Shown: positions 24,619-33,414, counted from the stretch's first letter. The stretch is DNA of 64,000 nt from Nonomuraea sp. PA05 (GCF_008086045.1 NZ_VSEY01000024.1:144536-208535); one strand, 5' to 3'. Translations and numbers: made by a program. The notes: generated by a model from the letters alone, not told the origin.

Positions 24619-25377
24619 TCAATGATGCTCGGCGACCGCCTTCCGCAGCCCGTGCCCGATCTCCTCCATCCGCGCCGGCGACATGCGATCCTTCAGCGCC
24701 GTCACGCTCACCGCCGCCACCGGCGCCGTCCTGCCCATGAACACCGGCACCGCCACGCACCGCACGCCCGGCTCGTTCTCCTCCAGGTCGAGCGCGTAGC
24801 CGCGCTGACGCACCTGGTCGAGGTGGGTGGCCAGCTTGGCCGGGCTGGTGAGCGTGTTCCTGGTCCTGCCCGACAGCGGGCCGAAGCGCTCCGCCCACGC
24901 CTTGACCGACTCGTCGGTCGGGTACGTCCAGGCCAGCAGCGCCTTGCCGACGCCCGTGCAGTGGGCGGCGTTGCGCCCGCCGATCACCGAGGTCATCGTG
25001 ATCGACCGCACCGCCTCCACCTTGTCGACGTAGACGACCTCGCCGCCGTCGAGCGTGGCCATGTGCACGGTCTCGGCGAACTCCTCGCTCACCCGCAGCA
25101 GCAGCGGGCGCACGAGCGTGCGCAGATCCATCGTCTCGTAGAACCTGAAGGCCGTGGCCAGCAGCTCCGTGCCGAGGAAGTACGGCCCGCTGGGCTCCGG
25201 CTGCGCCGCGAACCCGCGGTGCTTGAGCGCGCCGAGCAGGCGGTGCAGCGAGCTCTTGGGCAGCCCGAGCCGGGTGGCGAGCTCGTCGAGCGTAACGCCC
25301 CTGCTGTGCTTGCCGATCTCCTGAAGGATCAGCAGGGCGCGATCGACGCTCCCCACGGGGGACTGGGCCTCAGCCAC
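24619..25377 (-). CDS. IclR-family transcriptional regulator
   Basis: About 252 residues. I prefer the GTG at 25377, which has GGAG at 5-bp spacing; a GTG at 25383 is possible. The N-terminal winged helix (GVTLDELATRLGLPKSSLHRL) and the effector domain (VVYVDKVEAVRSITMTSVIGG, GRNAAHCTGVGKALLAW) are complete. It sits between two copies of the spaced operator repeat and is therefore the best candidate regulator of the PLP enzyme/SDR pair and, by shared site, of the GH4/ABC/GH135 operon. Confidence 0.9.
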   Translation of the reverse strand: MAEAQSPVGSVDRALLILQEIGKHSRGVTLDELATRLGLPKSSLHRLLGALKHRGFAAQPEPSGPYFLGTELLATAFRFYETMDLRTLVRPLLLRVSEEFAETVHMATLDGGEVVYVDKVEAVRSITMTSVIGGRNAAHCTGVGKALLAWTYPTDESVKAWAERFGPLSGRTRNTLTSPAKLATHLDQVRQRGYALDLEENEPGVRCVAVPVFMGRTAPVAAVSVTALKDRMSPARMEEIGHGLRKAVAEHH

Positions 25378-25392
25378 CGCCACTCCATTCTG

Positions 25393-25428
25393 TTCCGCTT
25401 GGTGGAATGCTAACGCGTGTAGCGGAAT
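25393..25428. promoter_or_regulatory. IclR operator upstream of the IclR gene
   Basis: The plus strand has GGAAT-N15-GGAAT at 25404-25428 and an overlapping imperfect palindrome TTCCGCTTGGTGGAA at 25393-25407. The site lies 15-50 bp before the IclR start, so it would serve autoregulation. Confidence 0.6.
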
Positions 25429-25438
25429 CCTATGTCAC

Positions 25439-28213
25439 TTATGGCGCGGTGGCCCGGTCGAGCAGTTCGAGCAGGTGCTGGTACTGCTTGCCGGTGGCCC
25501 TCGTGAGGCCCAGCTCGCAGGTGCGGTTCACCGAGGCGTGCCCCGCGAAGTCCCCGGCCCGCACGGCGGCGGCCTCGTCCCGGGTGGCCGAGGCGGTCAG
25601 CTCGGGATGCAGCAGGCCGCGGTCGCCGGCGAAGGCGCAGCACTGCCAGCCGTCCGGCACCACCACCTCCTCGGCCACGGCCTCCGCGATCCGCCTCAGC
25701 GCGGCGTCCAGGCCGAGCCGGGTGGAGGAGCACGTGGGATGCAGGGCCAGCGACGGCAGCCGGCGCTTGACGGCCAGGTGCGGCAGGAGCCGGTCCGCGG
25801 TGTAGGCGACCGCGTCCAGCACCTCGACGGGAACGGCGTCCACGAGGCGATGGAAGCCCTCCGTGCAGGACGCGGCGTCGCTGACCACCGGGACGCGTCC
25901 GCCGTCGGTCGCCTTGAGCAGCGCGTCGCGGACCCGCTCTCCCATGGCCGCGTAGCCGTCCGCGTAGCCCTTGGACGACCAGGGCGTGCCGCAGCACAGC
26001 CCGGCGATCCCCTCAGGCACGCGCAGCCGCACGCCCGCCCGCTTCACCAGCCGCGCGAAGGCCACCATCACGCCGGGCCCGCCGTCGGCGGGCGCGAAGA
26101 GCGTGTTCAGGCAGGACGGCACGTAGACCACGTCGGCGTCGTCGGCGGCAACGGGACGGCGGCGCATGCCGCCCCCGGGCAGGTCGCGGCTCCACTGCGG
26201 CACGGCCTCGCTCACCCTGCGGGCGGCCCGCGAGGCGGTCTCGGGCAGCGCGGGCGGGGTCGCGGCGGCGGTGTCCAGGGCGAGGTTCATCGCCCTGGTG
26301 ACGCCGTCCCAGTGCCCGGCGGCCGTCTTCCAGCCCCTCTGCGCGGCCCTGCCGTGGCGCTCGGCGCGCAGGCGCTTGGTCAGGTCGCCGGTGTTGATCA
26401 GGACGGGGCAGGCGGTGGCGCACATGCCGTCCACGGCGCAGGTGTCCACGGCGTCGTAGCCGTACTCCTCCTCCAGCTCGGCGGCCAGCTCGTGGTCGCC
26501 GTCGCGGTGGGCGGCGGCCAGCTCCCGTCTGAGCACGATGCGCTGGCGCGGGGTGGTGGTCAGGTCGCGGCTGGGGCAGACCGGCTCGCAGTAGCCGCAC
26601 TCGACGCAGCGGTCCACCTCGGGCTCGACGGTGACGACGGGCTTGAGGTCGCGCAGGTGGGCGTCCTGGCGCTCGGTCAGGACGACCCCGGGGTTCAGCG
26701 TGCCGCCCGGGTCGCACAGGCGCTTGATCTCGCGCATCACCTCGTACAGCTCGTCGCCGTACTGGCGGCGGACGAACGGCGCCATGACCCGCCCGGTGCC
26801 GTGCTCGGCCTTCAGCGTGCCGCCACGCGAGAGCACGGCCTCGACCATGTCCTCGGTGAACTCGGCGTAGCGCTCCAGCTCGGTCCCGAAGTGCTCGTTG
26901 AGCATGAAGTGCAGGTTGCCGTCCTTGGCGTGGCCGAAGATGACGCTGCGCTCGTAGCGGTGCCGGGCGAACAGGCCGGTCAGCTCGTCGCACAGGCCGG
27001 CCAGGGCGGGAACGGGCACGGCGACGTCCTCCAGCAGGGCCGTCGTGCCGCTGGGGCGGGCGCCGGCGACCGAGGCGTACAGGCCCTTGCGGATGTGCCA
27101 CAGCGCGGCCCTGCCGCCCGCCTCCCTGCTCAGCCTGGCGGGGACGGCCAGCTCCAGCGTGTCCAGCAGCTCCACGGCGGCGCGCTCGCGCCCGGCCAGC
27201 GGTTCCTCCTCCGGCTCCTGCCACTCGACCAGGAGCGCGGCGTGCTCGGCGACGTCCAGCGAGCGCAGCACGTCGTCGGCCTTGGCGTCGGTCCTGGCCA
27301 CCCGCAGGGACTCGGCGTCCAGCAGCTCGACGGCGGCCGGGGCGGCCTCGACGAGCTGCGGCATGGCGGCCATGGCCGCCCGCAGCGTGGGGAAGACGAG
27401 CAGGCCGGTGGCGGCCAGCGGGTGTGCGGGCACCGTGCGGAAGACGGCCTCGGCGACGAAGCCGAGCGTGCCCTCGCTGCCGATGACGAGGTGGGCGAGG
27501 ATCTGCGCGGGCGTGTCGTGGTCGAGCAGGCTGTTCAGCCCGTAGCCCATGGTGTTCTTGAGCGAGAACTGGGCCTGGATGCGCCGCACCGAGTCCGGAT
27601 TTTTCCGGACTCGGTCGCGCAGCCTGACCAGGCCCTCCGCCAGGCCGGGCTCCAGCGCGCGCAGCCGCTCGTCCGCGTCGGGCGCTCCGGTGTCGATGAC
27701 GGTGCCGCTGGGCAGCACCACCGTCATCGACTCCAGGGTCCGGTACGTGTTGGCATGCGTGCCGCACGTCATGCCGCTGGAGTTGTTGGCCACGACGCCG
27801 CCGATCGTGCACGCCGACTCGCTGGCCGGGTCGGGCCCGAGCTTGCGCCCGTACGGGGCCAGGCGGGCGTTGACCTGCCGCAGCACCGCGCCGGGCTGCA
27901 CCCGCACCCGCTCCCCGCCGTCCAGCACCTCGATCCCGCGGAAGTGCCGCCGGGTGTCCACGAGCAGGTGCTCGCTGACCCCCTGCCCGCTCAGGCTGGT
28001 GCCGCCCGACCTGAACGTCAGCGGCAGGCCCTCGCGCAGCAGCGCCGCCACCTGCTGCGCGTTCTCCGGCACCAGGACGGCCTGCGGGGTGAGCAGGTAG
28101 TGGGAGGCGTCGTGCGCCATGCCGAGCCGGTCGCTCGCCCGCGTCCTGGCGATTCCGGGGACGGCGGCCTCCGCGGCGGCCAGGACGGTGGGGTCGGGTG
28201 CAGTCAAGGTCAT
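25439..28213 (-). CDS. FAD- and Fe-S-binding 2-hydroxyacid dehydrogenase (GlcD-GlcF-like fusion)
   Basis: A 924-residue fusion. Residues about 40-190 are a PCMH-type FAD domain (LTFRSGGTSLSGQGVSE, VANNSSGMTCGTHANTYRTL), about 220-480 the FAD-linked oxidase C-terminal domain (IFGHAKDGNLHFML), about 540-640 two 4Fe-4S motifs (CVECGYCEPVCPS, CAVDGMCATACPV), and the rest carries CCG-type motifs (GLCCGTPWSSKGYADG, CCAFAGDRG). This is the D-lactate dehydrogenase/glycolate oxidase class and feeds electrons to quinone. It closes the operon of IclR, lactonase and FAH hydrolase, so it could oxidise the lactate released by that pathway. Confidence 0.88.
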   Translation of the reverse strand: MTLTAPDPTVLAAAEAAVPGIARTRASDRLGMAHDASHYLLTPQAVLVPENAQQVAALLREGLPLTFRSGGTSLSGQGVSEHLLVDTRRHFRGIEVLDGGERVRVQPGAVLRQVNARLAPYGRKLGPDPASESACTIGGVVANNSSGMTCGTHANTYRTLESMTVVLPSGTVIDTGAPDADERLRALEPGLAEGLVRLRDRVRKNPDSVRRIQAQFSLKNTMGYGLNSLLDHDTPAQILAHLVIGSEGTLGFVAEAVFRTVPAHPLAATGLLVFPTLRAAMAAMPQLVEAAPAAVELLDAESLRVARTDAKADDVLRSLDVAEHAALLVEWQEPEEEPLAGRERAAVELLDTLELAVPARLSREAGGRAALWHIRKGLYASVAGARPSGTTALLEDVAVPVPALAGLCDELTGLFARHRYERSVIFGHAKDGNLHFMLNEHFGTELERYAEFTEDMVEAVLSRGGTLKAEHGTGRVMAPFVRRQYGDELYEVMREIKRLCDPGGTLNPGVVLTERQDAHLRDLKPVVTVEPEVDRCVECGYCEPVCPSRDLTTTPRQRIVLRRELAAAHRDGDHELAAELEEEYGYDAVDTCAVDGMCATACPVLINTGDLTKRLRAERHGRAAQRGWKTAAGHWDGVTRAMNLALDTAAATPPALPETASRAARRVSEAVPQWSRDLPGGGMRRRPVAADDADVVYVPSCLNTLFAPADGGPGVMVAFARLVKRAGVRLRVPEGIAGLCCGTPWSSKGYADGYAAMGERVRDALLKATDGGRVPVVSDAASCTEGFHRLVDAVPVEVLDAVAYTADRLLPHLAVKRRLPSLALHPTCSSTRLGLDAALRRIAEAVAEEVVVPDGWQCCAFAGDRGLLHPELTASATRDEAAAVRAGDFAGHASVNRTCELGLTRATGKQYQHLLELLDRATAP

Positions 28214-28225
28214 GATGTCTACTGT

Positions 28226-29074
28226 CTACCGTGGGCCGATGACGTGCTGACGCTGGGTGCCGAGGCCGTCGATGCCCAGCTCCATCACGTCGCCCGGCTG
28301 GAGCCAGATCTGCGGGTCGTGGCCCATGCCGACGCCGGGCGGGGTGCCGGTGTTGATCAGGTCGCCGGGCTCCAGGACCATGAACTGGCTCAGGTGGTGC
28401 ACGATGACGTACGGGTCGAAGATCATGGTCTTGGTGGTGCCGGTCTGGCGGCGGGTGCCGTTGACGTCCAGCCACATGCCGAGGTTCTTCACGTCGGCGA
28501 TCTCGTCCGGCGTGACCAGCCACGGCCCGGCCGGGTTGAACGTCTCGGCGGACTTGCCCTTGCTCCACTGCCCGCCGCGCTCCATCTGGAAGGCCCGCTC
28601 GCTGACGTCGTTGACCACGCAGTATCCGGCGATCGCGTCCCTGGCCTCCGCCACCGAGTCGAGGTAGGAGGTACGGCGCCCGATGACGATGCCCAGCTCC
28701 ACCTCCCAGTCGGGCTTCGTGGAGCCGCGCGGGATGCGCACCTCGTCGTTCGGGCCGATCAGCGTGTTGGGCGACTTGGTGAACAGGATCGGCTCGTCCG
28801 GCACGGCCTGGCCGGTCTCGGCGGCGTGGTCGCTGTAGTTGAGGCCGATGCACAGGATCTGGTGCGGCCGGGCGATCGGCGCGCCGATCCGCTCACCGGC
28901 GAACTCCACGTGCCGTCCGGTGGCGACCTTCCCGGCGAGCAGCGCGACGCCGCCGGCGGCGAAGAACCTCTCGTCGAAGTCGGGGGTGACGTCGGAGACG
29001 TCGATGTAGTGGGTGTCGTCGACGCGGACGACGGGCTTCTCGGCGCCGGACGCGCCGATGCGCATGAGGTACAC
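28226..29074 (-). CDS. FAH-family hydrolase (2,4-diketo-3-deoxy-aldonate hydrolase type)
   Basis: A 282-residue fumarylacetoacetate-hydrolase-fold protein. The C-terminal core has ILCIGLNYSDHAAETGQ, the metal acids in WEVELGIVIGR, and LINTGTPPGVGMG. The N-terminal ~70-residue lid is typical of the ureidoglycolate lyase/diketo-deoxy-L-fuconate hydrolase branch. In that pathway it cleaves a C2,C4-diketo-3-deoxy acid to pyruvate and a hydroxyacid. Neighbours (lactonase 11 bp upstream, 2-hydroxyacid dehydrogenase 12 bp downstream, SDR nearby) fit this closely. Confidence 0.87.
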   Translation of the reverse strand: MYLMRIGASGAEKPVVRVDDTHYIDVSDVTPDFDERFFAAGGVALLAGKVATGRHVEFAGERIGAPIARPHQILCIGLNYSDHAAETGQAVPDEPILFTKSPNTLIGPNDEVRIPRGSTKPDWEVELGIVIGRRTSYLDSVAEARDAIAGYCVVNDVSERAFQMERGGQWSKGKSAETFNPAGPWLVTPDEIADVKNLGMWLDVNGTRRQTGTTKTMIFDPYVIVHHLSQFMVLEPGDLINTGTPPGVGMGHDPQIWLQPGDVMELGIDGLGTQRQHVIGPR

Positions 29075-29085
29075 GGGGGCCTCTC

Positions 29086-29943
29086 TCAGCAGGGGTTCCA
29101 GTAGGGGACGGGCAGGCCGCGAACGCCGACGTCCGCCGTGAACAGGCGGCCGTCGTCCGGGCCGGGGACGGCCAGGCCGGTGCGGGCGGTGGTGATGACG
29201 AGGATGTCGAGGTCAGGCCCGGCGAAGACCGGGCAGGAGGTGTGCGGGGCGCCGGTCTCGACGACGTCGATCAGCTCTCCCCCGGTGCTGCGGCACTCGA
29301 CGCGGCCGAGCCCCCAGTTGGCGATCCACAGGTTGCCGTCGGCGTCGGCGCACATCCCGTCGGGCAGGCCCTCGGTGATCGTGAACGCCTCCCGCCGCGG
29401 CCCCGTCTTCCCGGTGTCCGGATCGTAGTCGCGCACCCAGATCGTGCCGGGCATGGTGTCCACGCTGTAGAGCCGGTCATCGACCCAGGCCAGGCCGTTG
29501 GAGAGCACCAGGTCGGTGTCGAGGAAGGTCACGCCGTGCTCGTCCAGCCGGGCCAGCACCTCTTCGCCCTCGCGGTCGTCCTGGGCCAGGCTTCCGACCA
29601 GGAACCGGCCGGCCGGATCGACGGCGCCGTCGTTCAGTCTGCTGCGCACGCCAGGCTCGAGCACCCGGGCCAGCTCCGTGCGGCTGCCATCAGCGCCGAG
29701 CCGGGTGAGGGTGGCCCGCTCGGCGACGATCAGATCGCCGTCCGGCGCGGCGGCGACCGCGCCCACCGTGGAGTCGAAGCCGTGCCGTCCGGTGGCGGTC
29801 ACCACGCCGTCGTCGAGCCGCCCCTCGTGCACGGCTCCCGCGACGATGTCGACCCACAGCAGGCGCTGCCGGGCGGCGTCCCAGACGGGACCCTCCCCGA
29901 GCGCGTAGACGCCGGCCGAGGCCGGGACAGCGGTGAACGTCAA
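29086..29943 (-). CDS. SMP-30/gluconolactonase-family sugar lactonase
   Basis: A 285-residue six-bladed beta-propeller. The first metal Glu (YALGEGPVWD), the Asn/Asp ligands in SRLNDGAVDPAGRF and SNGLAWVDD, and the catalytic Asp in LPDGMCADADGNLWIANWG are visible. It opens sugar lactones to aldonic acids. The TTG start at 29943 overlaps the IclR stop (TTGA) and has GAGAGGAA upstream, so it is translationally coupled to its regulator. Confidence 0.9.
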   Translation of the reverse strand: MTFTAVPASAGVYALGEGPVWDAARQRLLWVDIVAGAVHEGRLDDGVVTATGRHGFDSTVGAVAAAPDGDLIVAERATLTRLGADGSRTELARVLEPGVRSRLNDGAVDPAGRFLVGSLAQDDREGEEVLARLDEHGVTFLDTDLVLSNGLAWVDDRLYSVDTMPGTIWVRDYDPDTGKTGPRREAFTITEGLPDGMCADADGNLWIANWGLGRVECRSTGGELIDVVETGAPHTSCPVFAGPDLDILVITTARTGLAVPGPDDGRLFTADVGVRGLPVPYWNPC

Positions 29944-30710
29944 GGAAGTTCCTCTCCTGAGGCGATGGCGCGGATGGCGGGCAGGTCGCCGACGAGCTTG
30001 CTCAAGGGGGTGCGGTAGGCCAGGCCGCTGACGCTGATCGCGCCGCTGGGCACGGTCGGCGACGTCAGGTAGGCGGCGACGGCCACGCAGTTGACGCCGG
30101 GCTCGTTCTCCTGGTCGTCGGCGGCGTAGCCCTGCTCGCGGATGCGGACCAGCTCGGCGTGCAGCTCCTCGACGGTGCCGATCGAGCGCTCGGTCGGCCG
30201 TTCCAGCGTGCGGCCGTCCACCCAGGCGCGCACCGCCTCCCGCGTCCTGAGCGCGTCGGCGAGCAGCACCTTGCCGACCGCCGTGCAGTGCGCCGGGTTG
30301 CGGCCGCCCACCACCGAGGTGAGCCGCACCGCCCCTGCGGCCGGGTCGAGCTTGGAGCGGTAGACGACGCAGGGCCCGTCGAGCACGGCGTAGTGCGCCG
30401 TCTCGCCGTAGCGCTCGCACAGCGCCTTGAGCACCGGCGTGACGCGGACGTGGTCGGGCCGCGCCTCGTGGTGCGCGAAGGCCATCCGGAGGAACTCGTC
30501 GCCCAGCACGTACCGGCCGTGGCCGTGCTGCGCGGCCAAGCCGGCGCGGCGTAACGCCGCCAGCGCGCGGTGCACGGTCGGCTTGGGGCTGGACACCGCC
30601 CGCGCCATCTCCTCCAGCCCGATGCCGTCGGGGTGGCGTGCCAGCTCGGCCAGCACTGCCAGGACGCGGTCGGAGCCGACGAGCTTGTCCGCGGGGATCT
30701 GCTCGGACAT
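29940..30710 (-). CDS. IclR-family transcriptional regulator (second)
   Basis: A 256-residue IclR protein; ATG 30710 (MSEQIPADKLVGSDRVL). The helix-turn-helix is GLEEMARAVSSPKPTVHRAL and the effector domain carries VYRSKLDPAAGAVRLTSVVG and NPAHCTAVGKVLLA. It is the first gene of the lactonase/FAH/dehydrogenase operon. A GGAAC-N15-GGAAC repeat touches its start codon, so autorepression is likely. It resembles the other IclR in operator type but is clearly divergent in sequence. Confidence 0.9.
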   Translation of the reverse strand: MSEQIPADKLVGSDRVLAVLAELARHPDGIGLEEMARAVSSPKPTVHRALAALRRAGLAAQHGHGRYVLGDEFLRMAFAHHEARPDHVRVTPVLKALCERYGETAHYAVLDGPCVVYRSKLDPAAGAVRLTSVVGGRNPAHCTAVGKVLLADALRTREAVRAWVDGRTLERPTERSIGTVEELHAELVRIREQGYAADDQENEPGVNCVAVAAYLTSPTVPSGAISVSGLAYRTPLSKLVGDLPAIRAIASGEELP

Positions 30711-30735
30711 GTTCCGAACAGTAGACCATCGTTCC
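30711..30735 (-). promoter_or_regulatory. IclR operator, GGAAC-N15-GGAAC, abutting the start codon
   Basis: On the minus strand GGAAC at 30735-30731 and GGAAC at 30715-30711 are 15 bp apart, the same geometry as the other three sites. The promoter-proximal half touches the ATG, so the transcript may be leaderless. Confidence 0.6.
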
Positions 30736-30784
30736 ATCAAACGAAAGTTAACCGGATTCGGTGGGAACGGCTATGGTGGCGATC

Positions 30785-31372
30785 ATGTCGCGACGTGCCC
30801 TGGGCGTCTTGCTGGCGGTCCTGACCGCCACCGGTTGCGCGCAGCCCACCGCGCACACGACGACCTCGCAGACCAGCCCTCAGAGCAGCCCTCAGACCGG
30901 CGCGCCTTCCGCAGGACCGCCGGGCTTCACGGTGACCGATGACGGAACCGGTCTGGACGTGTGCTCCCTGATCTCCGCCGAGCGCATGGGCGACATCTAC
31001 GGCGCCTCCGGCGTCACGGCCACCAGCGCCGAACCACTCCGGGGCAGCCAGCTCGGGGGCTGCGTCTACACGCTCGGCGGCCTCACGGTGGACGTCGGCC
31101 TGTACCCCCTGGACCCCACGATCAACGGCGCGGCCCAGATGGCCGAGGAGTTCACCTACGGCAAGGGCACACCCATCGCGGACCTGGGCGACGCCGCCGC
31201 CGTGGCCACCTACGACGACAGCGACCCGAAACTGGCCGATCTCGCGGGCAGCGGGCGGCTGGTCGCGGTCGACCACGACGCGATCCTCGTGATCGACGGC
31301 CCGGAGGCGGCCGTGGAGCACTTCGAGGAGGTCGCGAGGGAGATGTGGCCCAGGATAGGCTCGCTCTACTAG
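30785..31372 (+). CDS. DUF3558-like lipoprotein
   Basis: A 195-residue lipoprotein (lipobox ATGCAQ, Cys17 of MSRRALGVLLAVLTATGCAQ) followed by a Thr/Gln/Ser/Pro linker and a domain with paired cysteines (LDVCSLISAERMGDIYG and GSQLGGCVYTL). This CSLL...GCxY layout resembles the actinomycete DUF3558 family. A likely promoter, TTAACC-N18-TATGGT, places transcription start at or near the ATG. Its stop overlaps the stop region of the convergent MDR gene by 4 bp. Confidence 0.72.
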   Translation: MSRRALGVLLAVLTATGCAQPTAHTTTSQTSPQSSPQTGAPSAGPPGFTVTDDGTGLDVCSLISAERMGDIYGASGVTATSAEPLRGSQLGGCVYTLGGLTVDVGLYPLDPTINGAAQMAEEFTYGKGTPIADLGDAAAVATYDDSDPKLADLAGSGRLVAVDHDAILVIDGPEAAVEHFEEVAREMWPRIGSLY

Positions 31373-32364
31373 ACGGTGACCACGATCTTGCCCACCTGCG
31401 CGTTCGACTCCAGATACCGGTGCGCCTCGACGATCTCCGCCAGCTCGAACGTGCGGTCCACGACCGCCCTGAACGCCCCGGACCGCAGCCCGGAGTTCAC
31501 GAACGCCGCCGCCCTGCGCAGCCGCTCGGGCCTGGTCGTCGTCTCCAGCATCGTGTACGTCCGCATGGCCAGCGCCGGCATGCCGAGCTCGATCCCCGGA
31601 TAGGGCGTCGGCTGCCCGCTCAGCGCCCCGTACACCAGCAGCGTGCCGTCGTCGGCGACCGCTCTGGCCAGGTCGCGCACGCCGGGTCCGGCGACCGCGT
31701 CGAGGACGAGTTCGGCGCCGCGGCCTCCGGTGGCCGCCAGCACCCGCTCCACCACGTCCTCCCCCTCCCCGGTGACGATCACCTCGGCGGCGCCCTCCTT
31801 CAGCAGCGCCTCCTTCTTGGCGGCGGTGCGCGTGAGGGCGATGGGCGTGGCGCCGAGCCGGTCGGCCACACGCAGGGCGGCCAGCCCCACACTGCTCGAA
31901 GCCGCGTTCAGCACGACCGTGTCGCCTGGCCGCATCCCGCCGGCCTCCATCAGCGCGCCGTAGGCCGTCACGTACGCCATCCACACGGCGGATCCCTCGA
32001 CGGCGCCGAGCCCCTCCGGCCGCCGCAGCACCGCCGTCGCGGGCACGATCATCCGCTCGCCGTACACCCCGTAGTCGTTCATCGAGAACGTCTGCACCGT
32101 GCTGACCGGCTCCCCAGGCCGCAACCCCGTCACCCCTGCCCCGACCGCCTCCACGACGCCGGCGGCCTCCGTGCCGAGCGTGGCGGGGAACCTCTTCACC
32201 GGCTCGATGTACAGGCCGGAGCGGAACAGCGCCTCCGCCCGGTTCAGCCCGAACGCCTCCACCCTGATCCGCACCTCGCCGGGCCCCGGGTCACGCACCT
32301 CCACGTCCTGCACCCGCATCACCCCGGGCCCGCCGAGCTCGCTGAACAACACCGTCCTGGCCAT
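31369..32364 (-). CDS. Zinc-less MDR reductase (quinone oxidoreductase-like)
   Basis: A 331-residue medium-chain reductase with the quinone-reductase pattern: GEVRIRVEAFGLNRAEALFR, VVEAVGAGVTGLRPGEPV, DTVVLNAASSSVGLAALRVA (AASSxVG nucleotide loop) and the C-terminal AHRYLESNAQVGKIVVTV. No zinc ligands are visible. Likely an NADPH-dependent enone or quinone reductase of broad specificity. It is monocistronic. Confidence 0.88.
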   Translation of the reverse strand: MARTVLFSELGGPGVMRVQDVEVRDPGPGEVRIRVEAFGLNRAEALFRSGLYIEPVKRFPATLGTEAAGVVEAVGAGVTGLRPGEPVSTVQTFSMNDYGVYGERMIVPATAVLRRPEGLGAVEGSAVWMAYVTAYGALMEAGGMRPGDTVVLNAASSSVGLAALRVADRLGATPIALTRTAAKKEALLKEGAAEVIVTGEGEDVVERVLAATGGRGAELVLDAVAGPGVRDLARAVADDGTLLVYGALSGQPTPYPGIELGMPALAMRTYTMLETTTRPERLRRAAAFVNSGLRSGAFRAVVDRTFELAEIVEAHRYLESNAQVGKIVVTV

Positions 32365-32446
32365 CGCACAGTCCTTCCGTCACAGAAATGGCCGGACCAC
32401 TTCAGCACGGAAGTTCGATGGCTGTCAAACTTTGACGGCTATCGTC

Positions 32447-32641
32447 CTAGACTGGGCGCTTGGCGCCCGACTCGCCGTCGGCCAGCACCCCGCTGAACTG
32501 CGGCGTGCGGACGACCGTCGCGGCGTTGGCGTTGCACTCATCCGACGTGCCCGCCTGCGCCGGTGCGGGGTTCAGCACCAGCACCGCACCCACGGCGGCG
32601 GCCGCGGCGGCGGCGCGGCGAGTCCGGGTCCGGACCTTCAT
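32447..32641 (-). CDS. Small secreted protein of unknown function
   Basis: A 64-residue protein with an excellent ribosome site (AGGAGG) before ATG 32641. Residues 1-29 are a signal peptide (MKVRTRTRRAAAAAAAVGAV, cleavage near PAPAQA/GTS); the mature part is about 35 residues with one cysteine and ends GESGAKRPV. No family recognised. Confidence 0.6.
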   Translation of the reverse strand: MKVRTRTRRAAAAAAAVGAVLVLNPAPAQAGTSDECNANAATVVRTPQFSGVLADGESGAKRPV

Positions 32642-32807
32642 AGGTTCCTCCTGTCTACGGGTGATCGTGGACGTGCTGCTCACCAGCATCGGCTCCACGC
32701 CCCCTCCCGTCCACCCCGAATCTCCCTTTTCTGCTAGTTGCGCCCCGCACCTGGTCCCGTATCGTCCCCACCACGAGACGATCCCGATCACGTGAGGGAG
32801 AACCGCC

Positions 32808-33170
32808 ATGTCCGTCAACGCGGTACGGCACGTTTTCCAGGTGGTGGACTCGTTCGACGCCGACGAGTTCGCCAAGCTGATGACCGAGGACGCCACGCTG
32901 ATGTTCGCCAACGCCGAGCCGCTCGCCGGCCGCGAGGCCATCGCCGCCGGGATCCGCGAGTTCTTCACCACCATCGGCGGCCTGCGGCACCGCATCGTCA
33001 GGACGTGGGAGGCCGGCGACGACAGCATCGCCGAGACCGAGGTGACCTACCGGCGGCTCGACGGCAAGGACGTCACCGTCCCGGCCGTGTCGATCTGGCG
33101 CTCCCGCGACGACGGCCTCATCACGGACTACCGCATCTACATCGACCTCACCCCGGTCTACGCCCCATAA
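32808..33170 (+). CDS. SnoaL-like/NTF2-fold protein
   Basis: A 120-residue NTF2-like cone fold: VFQVVDSFDADEFAKLMTED, FANAEPLAGREAIAAGIREF, then a beta-sheet with IWRSRDDGLITDYRIYIDL. Members include polyketide cyclases, isomerases and non-enzymatic binders. The conserved Asp/His of SnoaL cyclases are not obviously present, so function is open. Confidence 0.82.
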   Translation: MSVNAVRHVFQVVDSFDADEFAKLMTEDATLMFANAEPLAGREAIAAGIREFFTTIGGLRHRIVRTWEAGDDSIAETEVTYRRLDGKDVTVPAVSIWRSRDDGLITDYRIYIDLTPVYAP

Positions 33171-33171
33171 C

Positions 33172-33414
33172 CGCCGGCTGTACCAGCAGGTGCCGGACAT
33201 GAGCCGCCTCGAACTCGGCACCGGCATCCCGCCCCGGCGCGACTCGCTGGTCCTCGCCAAGCAGGCCGCCGGTCTGGACGTGCTGAGCGGCGGCCGGCCG
33301 CTGCTCGGCGTGGCGGGCGGCTACCCGCAGCCCGAACCGGCCGCGCCGGGGGTGCCGAGGGCCTGGCCCGCCGCCCTGGCCAGGCTGGAGAGGTCGGACG
33401 CCTTGCCGGGCTGA
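33172..33414 (+). pseudogene. Remnant of an LLM-class F420 oxidoreductase
   Basis: Directly after the SnoaL-like stop one frame reads RLELGTGIPPRRDSLVLAKQ and then LDVLSGGRPLLGVAGGY, a recognisable stretch of an LLM oxidoreductase core (normally ...LGTGIL-PQRNP-LVLAK-LDVLSGGR-LLLGVG-GW). There is no ribosome site and both ends of the ~300-residue family are missing, so this is a decayed fragment of about 75 codons. Confidence 0.7.
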
